Assembly: GCA_944548615.1 (NCBI GenBank)
Contig: OX155965.1
Location: 24,108,946-24,172,945, forward strand
DNA: 64,000 bases
Direction: 5' to 3'
Source: Micropterix aruncella
Taxonomy: Eukaryota > Arthropoda > Insecta > Lepidoptera > Micropterigidae
The position numbers were made by a program, and so were the translations under genes. Each line of letters begins with the position of its first letter. The first letter of the stretch is position 1. The notes under the pieces were generated by a model. The model was not told the DNA's origin, searched no databases, and saw nothing but the letters and a program-made list of their open reading frames with translations. This document shows positions 22,551-35,500 of the stretch, piece by piece.

Positions 22551-22990
22551 AGGGCCGGGCCACGCGATGCGGTGCGGTTGCGGCTCGGCGCCTGAGCGGT
22601 GCCGATGCGGCGTCCTACATACAAATATCCACGGTATGTCACACGGTGCGTTCCGGCGTCGCACCGCACGCAAACCGGTAATATGCGCCAAAGCGGCACC
22701 ACGCAGTCGAAGGAGGGTACATGCTTGCCTATTTCATTTGTTTTTACGTATTTTTGTTAATTTTTAATCGAAGTGTTTAAAATGAGTAGGTAGGTACCTA
22801 CCAACGAAGAAAATTATTAGCATTGAATAACTCATTTCACTAGTTCTACGTACAATTAACTACAACACTGTTCGCCCACTGCGGCGTTGTTGTAACGTTG
22901 CGGCGCCGCACCGTGCACTGTACATGTGTACGCTTTTACGGCGAAATCTTTGCGGTGCGGCGCTCACCGCATCGTGTGGACCGGCTCTTA
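22551..22990. mobile_element. GC-rich MITE, hAT-like ends
   Basis: The left end AGGGCCGGGCCACGCGATGC and the right end GCATCGTGTGGACCGGCTCT are inverted copies. CG-rich GCGGTGCGG words fill the subterminal parts around an AT-rich core. The flanking words on each side (CACCAAACT, CTTACAATGAA, GCGGATTCTCC) reappear contiguously at about 42510-42630, so it interrupts another dispersed repeat. The target duplication was not resolved. Confidence 0.65.
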
Positions 22991-23457
22991 CAATGAAAAG
23001 TCGCGGATTCTCCCTGATACTCAATTTTTCTCGACTTTATATTTTACTCAAAAATTACGTCCTAGTATTGTGATGGCGTGGGTCGCCCTGGCATAGGTAA
23101 AAAAATATATCTATTATTTTAATAATATTCCCATATCCGTAGGGTCTTTCGCGGCAAATTACTCCATTCGACTGGCAGCCCGTCATTCCGGCTGTCAGAT
23201 ACCACTAAACTTCAACGGCGTTCAGATAAGATTGCATATTAGCGAAACTACCTGATTGGCTGGTTATTTTGATGTTTGGTGATCGTCACCAATCACTCGC
23301 GTTGGAGGGAGAGCGAGCACTATACTGAACCTGAACGCGGACAGCAAAGTTTGTTTAATTTGAAAAAGCTTGTTTCTTTGGTATTGCTTTGCCCGACGAT
23401 GTATATTGTGGATCATGTTTTTATTGAGTGATTTATTTCTGATATTGTCGAAAAATC

Positions 23458-23572
23458 ATGGAGAAGCTATCGCGTAAACTTAATCCTACGTCGGAAGAAC
23501 GCGACCGCAGTCAAGAAGACATGGAGAATTTCCGATTTGGCTTGAAACGCGAAAGGTCAACGGAAGATTTGT
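23458..23572 (+). CDS. piggyBac-derived gene, putative coding exon 1
   Basis: The ATG starts MEKLSRKLNPTSEERDRSQ and the exon ends FGLKRERSTEDL plus one base, at a good donor GTAAGT. It is 115 nt. The paralogue at 48528 shares MExLS..LN, FGL(K/R)R and RST..L with the same splice phase. Upstream the two loci also share GAGTGATTT and GTCGA(C)GAAAA words. Charged, no known domain. Confidence 0.68.
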
Positions 23573-26500
23573 GTAAGTCATTGAAGTTATGTCTCATTAC
23601 GTGCGTTGACTCGCTTTCTATAGTCTTGAGGCACAGACTGGTCCAATGTATGCAACACATTATGACATCTAGGCCCTTAAATTTGCATGAAAACAGATGA
23701 CTAAAGCTGCTCATAAACGGGCCACATTTTCGCTGCAATATGTGGCTGCAATATGTGGCTGCAATACAATTGCTGGCAACATTGCTAGCAATACTATGCA
23801 ATATATGGAAATATTTTTAGTATATCCCGGCCAATATAGCCACACATTTTTGTACGGCCGAAGCATTTTTATGGGTGGCCGGCGTGTTGCTGAACGATCG
23901 CTTTTGCAATCAAAAATACTGCAATATTGCCCGGCCAGCTTTATTGCTGTTTCGTTTTGCGCCATAAATGCGTCCCTTTCTGATGCGAGGCACGACGCAC
24001 AACATCTTCAATTTGTATTCATATCATCTGATGATTAATTTAAAAAATATTATTATCTATTCTGATTTGTTACGTACAATTGCGTAAAATAACTAAAACT
24101 GCGATTTGCGCATCTCAAATTCTATGGCTTCGAAGGGGGAGTGAATGGGTGGCAAGGTGAACGCTCACATGTGGCAAGACAGCTGTCCTAAACCTACCAC
24201 AGCCGGTTCGTAAGTCCGGAATCCACTGCTCACCCCCCAGAAGTGTAAAAAAAAATAGTATTATGATGGGCCCGACTCCGGTCGGTGAATTCCATGGCAG
24301 CTCCGTTTGTATTTATTGTAAACCCCCTGATCATCAGGATGACAACAACGAAAGAGTTGTGACAGCCGGAGAGACGGTGGACGGCGTGAAAGAACGCATC
24401 GGGTCGATGGCCTTGCAAGCCAGACCCGATTATTTATAAAGCAAAAAAGAAAAAAAAGGAAATATGCCCCCAAGCGGCCTATCAGGGGGGGAGAATTCCC
24501 GCTACCCCAGTAGAAACCCCAAACAACGACACGGCTAAAACGACACCGGACCTTGCTTGCCTTATCTGCGGGAAACAATATAAACGATTAGCATGGTTAA
24601 ATAAACACATTGCTGGGCACGATGATAGCGACGCTGCACGTCAGTGTCTTAAACCGTCGCAAGGAGTCACGGACAGAGTTGAACCTCACATGTCCCTTGA
24701 CTCCACATCTGCCCGCAGTTTGTCACCCGACCGGTCTCCTCTACCCGCGCAAATCGTATCCTTCCCTCCTCTAAAATTCCCTTCACTTGCGAAAGAGGAC
24801 TGGGAATTTCATAATAATAATTTAACTTCTATTCTTGACCACTCTGTGAACCGTAATGCCCCTGCCAGCGTCCAGCTGTCATCCTTCCAGGTGGCGGTCC
24901 ATGAATACTTCTCGGGTGTTTACCCAAAATCTACCCATGTCGACCCGGTTCACAGAGAAAACGCATTTAAGGCAAAGCTCCGTAGGCAAAAGCGGCTACT
25001 TCGTCGCCAGTTACGTGAAGCCAAGAAAGCCGGGGATAAAGCCCTCTGCCACAACTTCTCGCGCGCGTACCGCTCTATACTAAAACTCATACAGAGCGTA
25101 GCAACGCAAAACGACAAGCGCAAGGCAGCATTTCTCAAATCCAAAGAGGAAGCCCGGTTCGACAAAAACCGTTTTAACTACAGCAAAACGGTTTTGTCTG
25201 CCGCCAAGGGAAAAATCCAAATCCCGGAAGATATGGCCACGGAATACTTTTCGACCAGTATGAGGACCCAATGCGGCTCCATAATTACAGCCCTCCGCCG
25301 GGCATTACACCTCCGCCCCTGCCTACGGTAGCTTTTGCTTCTCAACCTCCATCACTAGATGAGATTCTTAATCAAGTAAAGAGGAAGCCGTCGGGCTCTA
25401 CTCCGGGTCCCGATGGTATTCCCTATTTAGTATACAAAAAATGCCCCTGCCTTCTGCAATATTTAGGATCCATCTTCCGAAATATATGGAATAGCGGTGT
25501 AGTCCCACAGAATTTTGGCCGAGCGACAGTCATCTTAATTCCGAAGGTCCCAGTTTGCACCGGACCAAAGGACGCTCGGCCCATTGCTCTTACAGACACT
25601 GTGGCCAAAATCTTTTTTAGCATAGTCCACACGAGGATGAGCGAATTCATGCACCGGAATGAGTACCTTGGAGTATCAGTTCAAAAAGGCTTCATGCGCG
25701 GCGTCTCGGGCTGCCTCGAGCACAACTCTCTCCTGGCTGCTGCCATCAAGGATGCGAGACAGCACGAACGCCAAATCAATGTATGCTGGCTCGACCTAGA
25801 GAATGCCTTTGGGTCAGTCCGACACAGTCTCCTCCACTTTGCACTCCGCTGGTACAACTTCCCACCAGTCGTGCGTGACATTGTAGCCTCCTACTACAAC
25901 TGTCTGACTTTCCATGTTAAAACGCAAGAATGGACTACCCGCTCTATACCATATTCAATTGGACTATTTCAGGGCTGTTGCCTCTCCCCGACGATTTTTA
26001 ATATAGTTTTTAATATACTTCTGGAAAGCCTGAGCCAGTTTGACAGGAAGTGGGGCTACCGTTTTAAAACAGACGGCCAATACACCTCGTCGTGCCTCGC
26101 TTTTGCCGACGACCTAACTTTCATTACCAGAAGCCCCAAGCAGCTTTCCCTGCTATTACAGAAAGTGGAGCTTTTCTGCGACTGGTCAGGCTGTATAAAA
26201 GTGAAGCCCTCCAAATGTTTTTGCCTTGGACTCGCCCGCATGGGCACAAAATTTACATCCTATGACCCCAAATTGGTCTATAAGGGCTCTAATATCTCCC
26301 TTATAGACCCAAACAATCATTTCAAATTCCTCGGCAGAAAAATCACCCATCAGGGAAAAGACGTCTCGGGCGATCATGTTATAGAGCATTTCAAAAGTTG
26401 CCTGGCGAAAATAGATGCCTTGCTAATTTCTGGCCCTCGTAAGGCCTGGATCTATGACAATTATCTAACGTCACATTTGTCATGGCCCTTTCTTATTTAC

Positions 26501-29500
26501 GATTTTACCAAAACCCAACTGTCCCGTCTAGATGCACTGGTGACAGCTAGTTTAAAATCCTGGCTGTCCTTAGCCAAACCAGCTGACCCCTCGACTCTCT
26601 TCAGGTCCAAACAAAATTTTGGGCTAGCGCTTAAACTGCCCTCTCTGCTCTACGCCAACTCCAGAATAACCAAAAATTCGATTCTGTGCAATTCCAAAGA
26701 TCCGGCAATATCGAAGCACGTAATAAGTGGCCGTAGTGATTCAAATGATCTACAAGCCCGCGTAGACTTCCACAAAAAGTTCCTTACTGGAATCAGCCAG
26801 AATGGCACTGGTCTGGGGTATGGCAGTACAACCACGAGCGACGTGGACTTGAAGAAGTCTCTTTTGCGGGGAGATTACGACAGCAAGAGTATGGCTCATG
26901 CTATTGGCCTTCAATGCCAGAATGATTGGACAACAATTGGGGACTTTTGCATTCCGCCTCCAATGCACTGGAAGGTAATGCTCTATGACTGGACGCCAGA
27001 GATGCTGAAATTTTATTTGAATGCCTTTCAGCATACACTTCCAGACCCCAGTAACCTCGCTCGTTGGAGCTTTGCCGAGGATAGTTCTTGTCCCCTCTGT
27101 AGCAATACCCCTTGCACAGCTAGACACATTCTAGCTGGCTGCAAGGTGGCCTTAGATCAAGGACGGTACACTTACCGCCATGACAAAGTTCTCGCTGTTA
27201 TTCGCGAGGTAATTAGTCTCTCAGTGGCTCGTGCCAACAAGGGTTTGACAGTATCCTCCAAACCCCCAATACAGTTTGTGCGGGATGGCTCTAAAGGCAA
27301 AAAACATTTAACTACAAAACCTTTCTCAATAATCGAGAAAGCTACAGATTGGATTCTGGAGGTTGAATCGGTCTCTAAGCAGTATAAATTCCCTGAAAGT
27401 CTCGGATGCACAGCCCTCCGTCCAGATATAACTCTTTACTCTCTATCTCAGAAGGTGGCTCTTATAGTAGAATTAACTGTTCCATGGGAATCAAATATCC
27501 CAAAAGACCACGAGTACAAATTAAATAAATACCATGATCTTGCAAATGCCGTAACCCGGAACGGCTTCACTGTTCACCTTCACGCGGTGGAAGTTGGCGC
27601 TCGTGGCCTGCCAGCTAAATCTCTATTTCACCTCTTTAAAGATCTTGGCCTTTCCAGAAAAATAATCAACTCTTTCTTAGAAAAATTATCTAAAACTGCG
27701 ATTTGCGCATCTCAAATTCTATGGCTTCGAAGGGGGAGTGAATGGGTGGCAAGGTGAACGCTCACATGTGGCAAGACAGCTGTCCTAAACCTACCACAGC
27801 CGGTTCGTAAGTCCGGAATCCACTGCTCACCCCCCAGAAGTGTAAAAAAAAATAGTATTATGATGGGCCCGACTCCGGTCGGTGAATTCCATGGCAGCTC
27901 CGTTTGTATTTATTTATATACTTCTGGAAAGCCTGAGCCAGTTTGACAGGAAGTGGGGCTACCGTTTTAAAACAGACGGCCAATACACCTCGTCGTGCCT
28001 CGCTTTTGCCGACGACCTAACTTTCATCACCAGAAGCCCCAAGCAGCTTTCCCTGCTATTACAGAAAGTGGAGCTTTTCTGCGACTGGTCAGGCTGTATA
28101 AAAGTGAAGCCCTCCAAATGTTTTTGCCTTGGACTCGCCCGCATGGGCACAAAATTTACATCCTATGACCCCAAATTGGTCTATAAGGGCTCTAATATCT
28201 CCCTTATAGACCCAAACAATCATTTCAAATTCCTCGGCAGAAAAATCACCCATCAGGGAAAAGACGTCTCGGGCGATCATGTTATAGAGCATTTCAAAAG
28301 TTGCCTGGCGAAAATAGATGCCTTGCTAATTTCTGGCCCTCGTAAGGCCTGGATCTATGACAATTATCTAACGTCACATTTGTCATGGCCCTTTCTTATT
28401 TACGATTTTACCAAAACCCAACTGTCCCGTCTAGATGCACTGGTGACAGCTAGTTTAAAATCCTGGCTGTCCTTAGCCAAACCAGCTGACCCCTCGACTC
28501 TCTTCAGGTCCAAACAAAATTTTGGGCTAGCGCTTAAACTGCCCTCTCTGCTCTACGCCAACTCCAGAATAACCAAAAATTCGATTCTGTGCAATTCCAA
28601 AGATCCGGCAATATCGAAGCACGTAATAAGTGGCTGTAGTGATTCAAATGAACTACAAGCCCGCGTAGACTTCCACAAAAGGTTCCTTACTGGAATCAGC
28701 CAGAATGGCACTGGTCTGGGGTATGGCAGTACAACCACGAGCGACGTGGACTTGAAGAAGTCTCTTTTGCGGGGAGATTACGACAGCAAGAGTATGGCTC
28801 ATGCTATTGGCCTTCAATGCCAGAATGACTGGACAACAATTGGTGACTTTTGCATTCCGCCTCCAATGCACTGGAAGGTAATGCTCTATGACTGGACGCC
28901 AGAGATGCTGAAATTTTATTTGAATGCCTTTCAGCATACACTTCCAGACCCCAGTAACCTCGCTCGTTGGAGCTTTGCCGAGGATAGTTCTTGTCCCCTC
29001 TGTAGCAATACCCCTTGCACAGCTAGACACATTCTAGCTGGCTGCAAGGTGGCCTTAGATCAAGGACGGTACACTTACCGCCATGACAAAGTTCTCGCTG
29101 TTATTCGCGAGGTAATTAGTCTCTCAGTGGCTCGTGCCAACAAGGGTTTGACAGTATCCTCCAAACCCCCAATACAGTTTGTGCGGGATGGCTCTAAAGG
29201 CAAAAAACATTTAACTACAAAACCTTTCTCAATAATCGAGAAAGCTACAGATTGGACTCTGGAGGTTGATTCGGTCTCTAAGCAGTATAAATTCCCTGAA
29301 AGTCTCGGATGCACAGCCCTCCGTCCAGATATAACTCTTTACTCTCTATCTCGGAAGGTGGCTCTTATTGTAGAATTAACTGTTCCATGGGAATCAAATA
29401 TCCCAAAAGACCACGAGTACAAATTAAATAAATACCATGATCTTGCAAATGCCGTAACCCGGAACGGCTTCACTGTTCACCTTCACGCGGAGGAAGTTGG

Positions 29501-32500
29501 CGCTCGTGGCCTGCCAGCTAAATCTCTATTTCACCTCTTTAAAGATCTTGGCCTTTCCAGAAAAATAATCAACTCTTTCTTAGAAAAATTATCTAAAACT
29601 GCGATTTGCGCATCTCAATTCTATGGCTTCGAAGGGGGAGTGAATGGGTGGCAAGGTGAACGCTCACATGTGGCAAGACAGCTGTCCTAAACCTACCACA
29701 GCCGGTTCGTAAGTCCGGAATCCACTGCTCACCCCCCAGAAGTGTAAAAAATAGTATTATGATGGGCCCGACTCCGGTCGGTGAATTCCATGGCAGCTCC
29801 GTTTGTATTTATTTATTATTATTATTTGTCAGTTTATTTAAAGGTTTATATGCATCAATAATAGGTAATTGTATTGTGAATTTATTGTTAATAGTGAATT
29901 CATATGGAGAAGATTTGTATTTATATCATCAAAAACATTCAGGCTTAGATATCTAAAGTATCCAGTCAACGACCTCGATCCATTAGCAAGTTCAAATAAA
30001 AAAGCTGATCGATTCTCAAACTGTTGTAAATCATTTGGAATAAAATGTAATTTTAAAATAATTTTATAATATCATTTGATTCAAGAAATTATTGTCAAAA
30101 GTTACTTATTTGCTCGTACTGATTTATCCATTTTAAGGATGTCAGTAATTAAAAACTTATCCTGTATAATAATAATAATTATTATCATTATTATTATCTC
30201 ATGAATCCAATATCTTTTTTCTTATTTTTTTGTTTGTTTTTGTAGTGCAGACATATTTATTTAAAAATAACAAACTGAGTAAACCGTTCTTAAACTCGCT
30301 CTCAGAATCAGAAATATCATTAAAAAAGAATGTACACGGAACCAAACAGGTAATAATTGCGTACGCCTCAAAGTGAATGGCAGTAGTATAGATGATGCGA
30401 CAACGGTTGCAGAACTTTTTAATGACTATTTCAGCTCTATACCCTTAAATACCAGCCGCCAGAATAAGGGAAATCACTCAGCTTTAGGCCTGCTTAAGGA
30501 CTATCGTAAAAAAAAACCAAATTCATTGTTATTCTCCCCCACCAATTCTTCCGAAATAATTAAAGTTGCTAAATCACTTAAAATGAAAAATTCAACAGAC
30601 CTATGGAATATATCCACCAAAATCCTAAAGAGTTCTGTAACTGTAATCTCGCACAATCTATCTTTTATATTTAATCGATGCATGGAACATGGATTCTTTC
30701 CCACCGAAATGAAGATGGCCAAAGTAGTGCCGATATTTAAAAAAGGTTGCCCTGAAAACAGAGATAATTATCGACCCATATCTCTTTTACCAGTTTTTAG
30801 CAAAATTTTTGAAAAATTACTTCTTATCCGACTTGTTAATTTCTTTGCTGAAAACCAAATCCTATCTAAAAAACAATTTGGATTTCAAAAAAATCTCTCT
30901 ACGCAAGATGCAATCGCCAGTCTAATTAAAAAAACGCTACTTGGGCTAGACAATATGAAAAAAACCGTAGGCATTTTCTGTGACCTCTCTAAGGCTTTTG
31001 ATTGCGTAGACCACTCAATTCTACTTGAAAAATTGGAATATTACGGCATTAGGAATAAGGAACTGCAACTCATGGAATCTTATTTGCAAGAACGCACTCA
31101 GATTACGCAAGTCGAAAATAGCAAGAGCGCGCCACAGAATATCCGCAAAGGTGTTCCTCAAGGATCGATACTTGGACCCTTTCTCTTCCTCGTCTATATT
31201 AATGACATCCCAGAGTGCCTGAAATCCGTGGATGATGAAATCATTTTATTCGCCGATGATACTTCACTTCTTTTTAGCGATAAAAATAAAGACACTTCGG
31301 CACAAAGAATAAAAGAAACAATAGACAGGCTTAGTATATGATTCCAAGTTAATAAATTGTCACTTAACGTAAATAAATCAAAATCAATATGCTTCTCTTT
31401 ACGGCCGTCTGATTATAATGAAATAGACGTATACTTTGGGTCTGACCAACTAGAAAATGTCTCTTCCACGAAATTTCTCGGATTAGAAATTGATCAAAAA
31501 TTACAATGGTCTGATCACTTAAATGATCTCAGTAAAAAATTGTGCAGTGCCATATTCGCCATTAGAAAGATAAGAAGTTTATGCGGTTTTGAAGCAGCTA
31601 AATCCGTTTATTTTGCATATTTCCACTCCTTAATAACGTATGGCCTACTGTTTTGGGGAATGGCACCAAACTCAAAAAGAATTTTTCTGCTCCAGAAAAG
31701 AGCGGTACGCAGTTTATATAGAGTCTCACCAAGAAGTTCTTGTAAGCCGCTATTTGTAAAATCAGGAATAATGACTCTATTTTCTTCTTACATCTACCAA
31801 AATATTATGTACGCTCGTACGCTCCGGTGAATAGTGATTTTCATCATCACGATACGAGGAATAAATCCAATCTCCACATAAACCGACAGCGACTTAGCAA
31901 AGTGCGAAACAGTTTTATTCACCAAAATTTGTCCTTCTATAATAAGATTCCAGAGCAAATGAAAAGCCTTGGAGAGGACCAATTTAAAAAGATAATTATA
32001 CATAATTTGGTAAGAAACCCAATTTATGGTATAAGGGAGTTTGAAAATTCTGAGTTTATTTTCCATGTTGATGATTAACCCTTCAGGCCTCGGACCCTCA
32101 GCCGATTAAAAAGTTGATGTCCCAAAAAATTTTAGTAAAAATTATTAAAAAAAATTGAATTATAACACTGTCTCACCAAAACATTAATTACTGCCAAACC
32201 ACTGTATCCATAATAAAAAAAACATATTAACATAATAAAACAATTTAAATTAAAATTAAATTAAAACGGGGCCGTCACACTGAATCGTGTTGTGGCCGAT
32301 ATCGGCCAATCGAGGCCTGAGGGGTTAATGAAATGCGCAAAGTTTTAAACATAATGGTATTATGATAGCTGACATTCTGATTTTCATATAATTTATTATA
32401 CATCTATTCATTTAAAAAAAAAAAATACGAAGGCATATTGCTGGATTGACAATAAAATATATATTTTTTGATTTTTCTACATAGAATTTGCATTTCTATT

Positions 32501-35500
32501 TTAATATATTATTCTCCCTGACTCTTAAATCACATTAGTATATTTTGATTATTTGTATGTAGGTAATATTGAATATAATATTACAGCCATGACAACTATC
32601 ACGATAGTTATGTTTTTAATAATTAAATTTTTAGCATTTAATTTTGTGACGCATCCAAGTGTAGGAATGCCTATCTACTGGAGTAGTTGATTGTATTGTA
32701 TTGTATTGTATTGAAAACATATTGTACAGCGCTTGTACTTTGTACACAATACTAGTGCACCTTCTGAGAAGTCACTGCAGCGTCTGGTGCATATATACGT
32801 TGCATGCGAGGGACAAGTGTGCACACCAACGTGGGAGTATTGCATCGTATATGTTGTGTACGTTGGCTTAGTTTGTCTCTACCCTTAACATCCCGAGTGA
32901 CTTAGGGACACACCAATAGGACCATTTACACACTTGCTACTTTCGCGGCGGCCGCGCGTTGTGCAGAAAAATATCTCAGTCATTCGATACAGAGAAGTAT
33001 GTACAAGAAACACTACTTTTAGTCAAAGAAATATGTCTTTGTTTTGATACAATTTATTTTCTTGTTATTTATGCAGTTTAGTAAACTCTTCCACATTGGA
33101 TGTTTTAATGTCACCCCACTATATTCATTACACTGATACCGATTCTGTAAATATATCAAATCTAACTCCATAAATAAACGAGATAAAGGTGATTAAAGAA
33201 GTGTCATCACGTAAGAATATGGCAGTAGGTTAAGTTATTTTTTTTTAAACAATTTATATGGCGGTGATTATAGTTGGGGAGCCAGCGACAAAAAAGTGCA
33301 AGAGTTTTGTAAAAGATGATACTGTCAGATCAGTTAGTATTTTGACCATAGAATGCTGGGGTAGAGTCAGCAGGCCGGATTCTGGGACACCTGGCGCTGG
33401 TGTACTAGGAAAGGTGTAATTTTAATTAGTTCCCCCAAAGTGTTTTGGAAACGCTGTTTTTGTGACATGTATGAAGTAATGCTGACTCCACGTATTCTAT
33501 TGTTAAGCAGTCTGACCCTTTTTTTTAAAGTTCTGTATTCTTTCACACTGTGAACTCAGTAAAGCTAAGTCATTATTTGTTGTGATAACTTGATCAATTT
33601 TGAAGTCTGAATTTGTTATGCTGATAAAGTCAGCAAATAATAATACATTTGATCGCGTTAGAGCGGTTGGAAGATCATTAACTCTCCGTATACTAGGGAC
33701 TAAATCATACATGCCATACTTACTGGGGGCACAGTATACCAGACAGTAGCTTCTCTTGAACAAAATTGAAATCAAAGCGAATACGTCACGAGTCGTAAGG
33801 GCTCGGATGCTCGCCAGATGTTTCGCTACTCGGCCTACACAGATACCTGAACGCTTGAAAAGGTTGGCAGCTTTACCTGCCCTTAATGCGTACTGTTCGC
33901 GTTCGTCGTGACGAATCCCTCTGCCCACATTCCTCGCACCCTCTTCCCACATTGCCTTGTAGCTCGAGAGTGAAGCTACTGGGTGGTATACTGTGCTGGG
34001 GGGGTTTGACATACCCCGAAAATAAAACGAAATAAAATCATCACAATAATATTTTACGACAGCTATTAATAGGCAATTTATTGTAATAACTGATAAGGAA
34101 TAGGTTTAAATAAAACACATATTTAGTGTTTATTTATTTATTATTTTTAATACTTTTATTAACCCCTAGAGCCGTGATTGGCCGATATCGGCCAAAACAC
34201 GATTCAGCGTGGCGGCCCCGTTTTAATTTTATTCTAATTTAATTTGTTTTATTTTATTATGTTATTATGTTTTATTTTAATTATGTGTACAGTGGTTTGG
34301 CAGTAATTAATGTTTTGGTGAGACAGTGTCATAGATCAATTTTTTTAATAATTTTTACAAAAAATTTTTGGAACATCAACTTGTCAATCGGCTGAAGGAC
34401 CGAGGCCTGAAGGGTTAAAATAAACTTTTTATTCAACTTATAATAGATTGTCTTTTCTTAGGAACTCATAGAAAAAAGCCAAACAAGGTGAAGGTGAAGT
34501 GCTGAGGCTGATGCTGGACGCTCTGAGGCTGATAACAGCAACATCGCATTTGTAGCTACTGAGAAAATGATGCGTCTCGCGCGTCTTTATAGTTTAAGAA
34601 TTATTACGAACTTTTAACTGCTGTGGTGTGTTATACCCCACCTCGTACAACACGGAGGCCTAATATATATATATATAGGGTGTCACAACAAGAGCGCCGG
34701 ATTCAATTTTCCGTTACGTCAATTGAACCTTGTTTGCGTGCAAACGCAGATCTCATCAAAATTCGTTACATAGTGGGTGTGGTAATGTTGTATTCTTGAA
34801 CATGATGCCGAATAGAAGAGCCTGGAGTTTCGGCCACACTTTCCCTCACTTCGGCTATGTTTTCGAGAGATCGACCAGGACGGCGACAAATAGTGATCTC
34901 CCTCATCCATCAGTATGAATTTTGTGTCAATTTTATTAATTAATCGCAAATTGTCGATTTATTTGGTGCAATATTGCGACCGAAAATTGAAAGTAATTTA
35001 CAAATAGTAATTTACAATTTAACAATTATTTTGAGGCTATCGGCGGTAGCACATCGTCTAATCAATCAACGGGTCCGACTTCAGCGATTAAAATTTTGGA
35101 AAAATTCCGACCCAGAACCGCTGAGTGTTGTCTCTTGACTTCGGTGACTAGGGAGGAGATTATTAAAGTATAAATAGGATAGAAAACGAATTTACCGCGT
35201 GAAATTTGTAGGACCCGACGTTTCGGTGACGTTGCAGCCGCCGTTGTCAAGGGTAAACTGGTTTATGTGTGTTATGGGTGTTTACCCTTGACAACGGCGG
35301 CTGCAACGTCACCGAAACGTCGGGTCCTACAAATTTCACGCGGTAAATTCGTTTTCTATCCTATTTATAATGTCAAACAACCGCGATAGTCTTCGATTTC
35401 ATATTATTAAAGTAGCCCAATCACTTAAGCCCAAGTCGTCAACTGACATGTGGTATGTGTCCAGCCGGTTACTAAAGTCATCAATGCCTGCACTTGCAGA

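Larger units (their letters stand above)
24321..27915 (+). mobile_element. RLE-type LINE array unit 2, near full length
   Basis: This 3.6-kb element begins right after the unit 1 tail (GTAAACCCCCTGATCATC) and ends in the same 3' UTR and TTTGTATTTATTT tail. It holds one open frame from about 24388 with no early ATG, a C2H2 finger, RT, a CPLC zinc knuckle and a restriction-like endonuclease, the layout of R2/NeSL/Hero-type LINEs that often target specific sites. One frameshift near 25275-25300 divides the frame. Clade not determined. Confidence 0.92.
30320..32715 (+). mobile_element. CR1/Jockey-type LINE copy F1, 5'-truncated, with MITE C1
   Basis: This has an APE-type LINE RT without its endonuclease, a 3' UTR and a tail of (ATTGT)n at about 32690-32712. 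A TTAA MITE (32075-32328) sits exactly on the stop codon. A related but clearly diverged copy, F2, lies at 35370. Confidence 0.82.

Noticed and set aside
24321..24389. HDV-like ribozyme at the LINE 5' end
   Set aside because: A short hairpin (CCTGAT/ATCAGG) is visible but no double-pseudoknot fold can be shown by eye.
35169..35369. Hammerhead ribozyme in the 90-bp inverted repeat
   Set aside because: A GAAAC-GTC word is present but the CUGAUGA core is not, so no complete catalytic core can be drawn.
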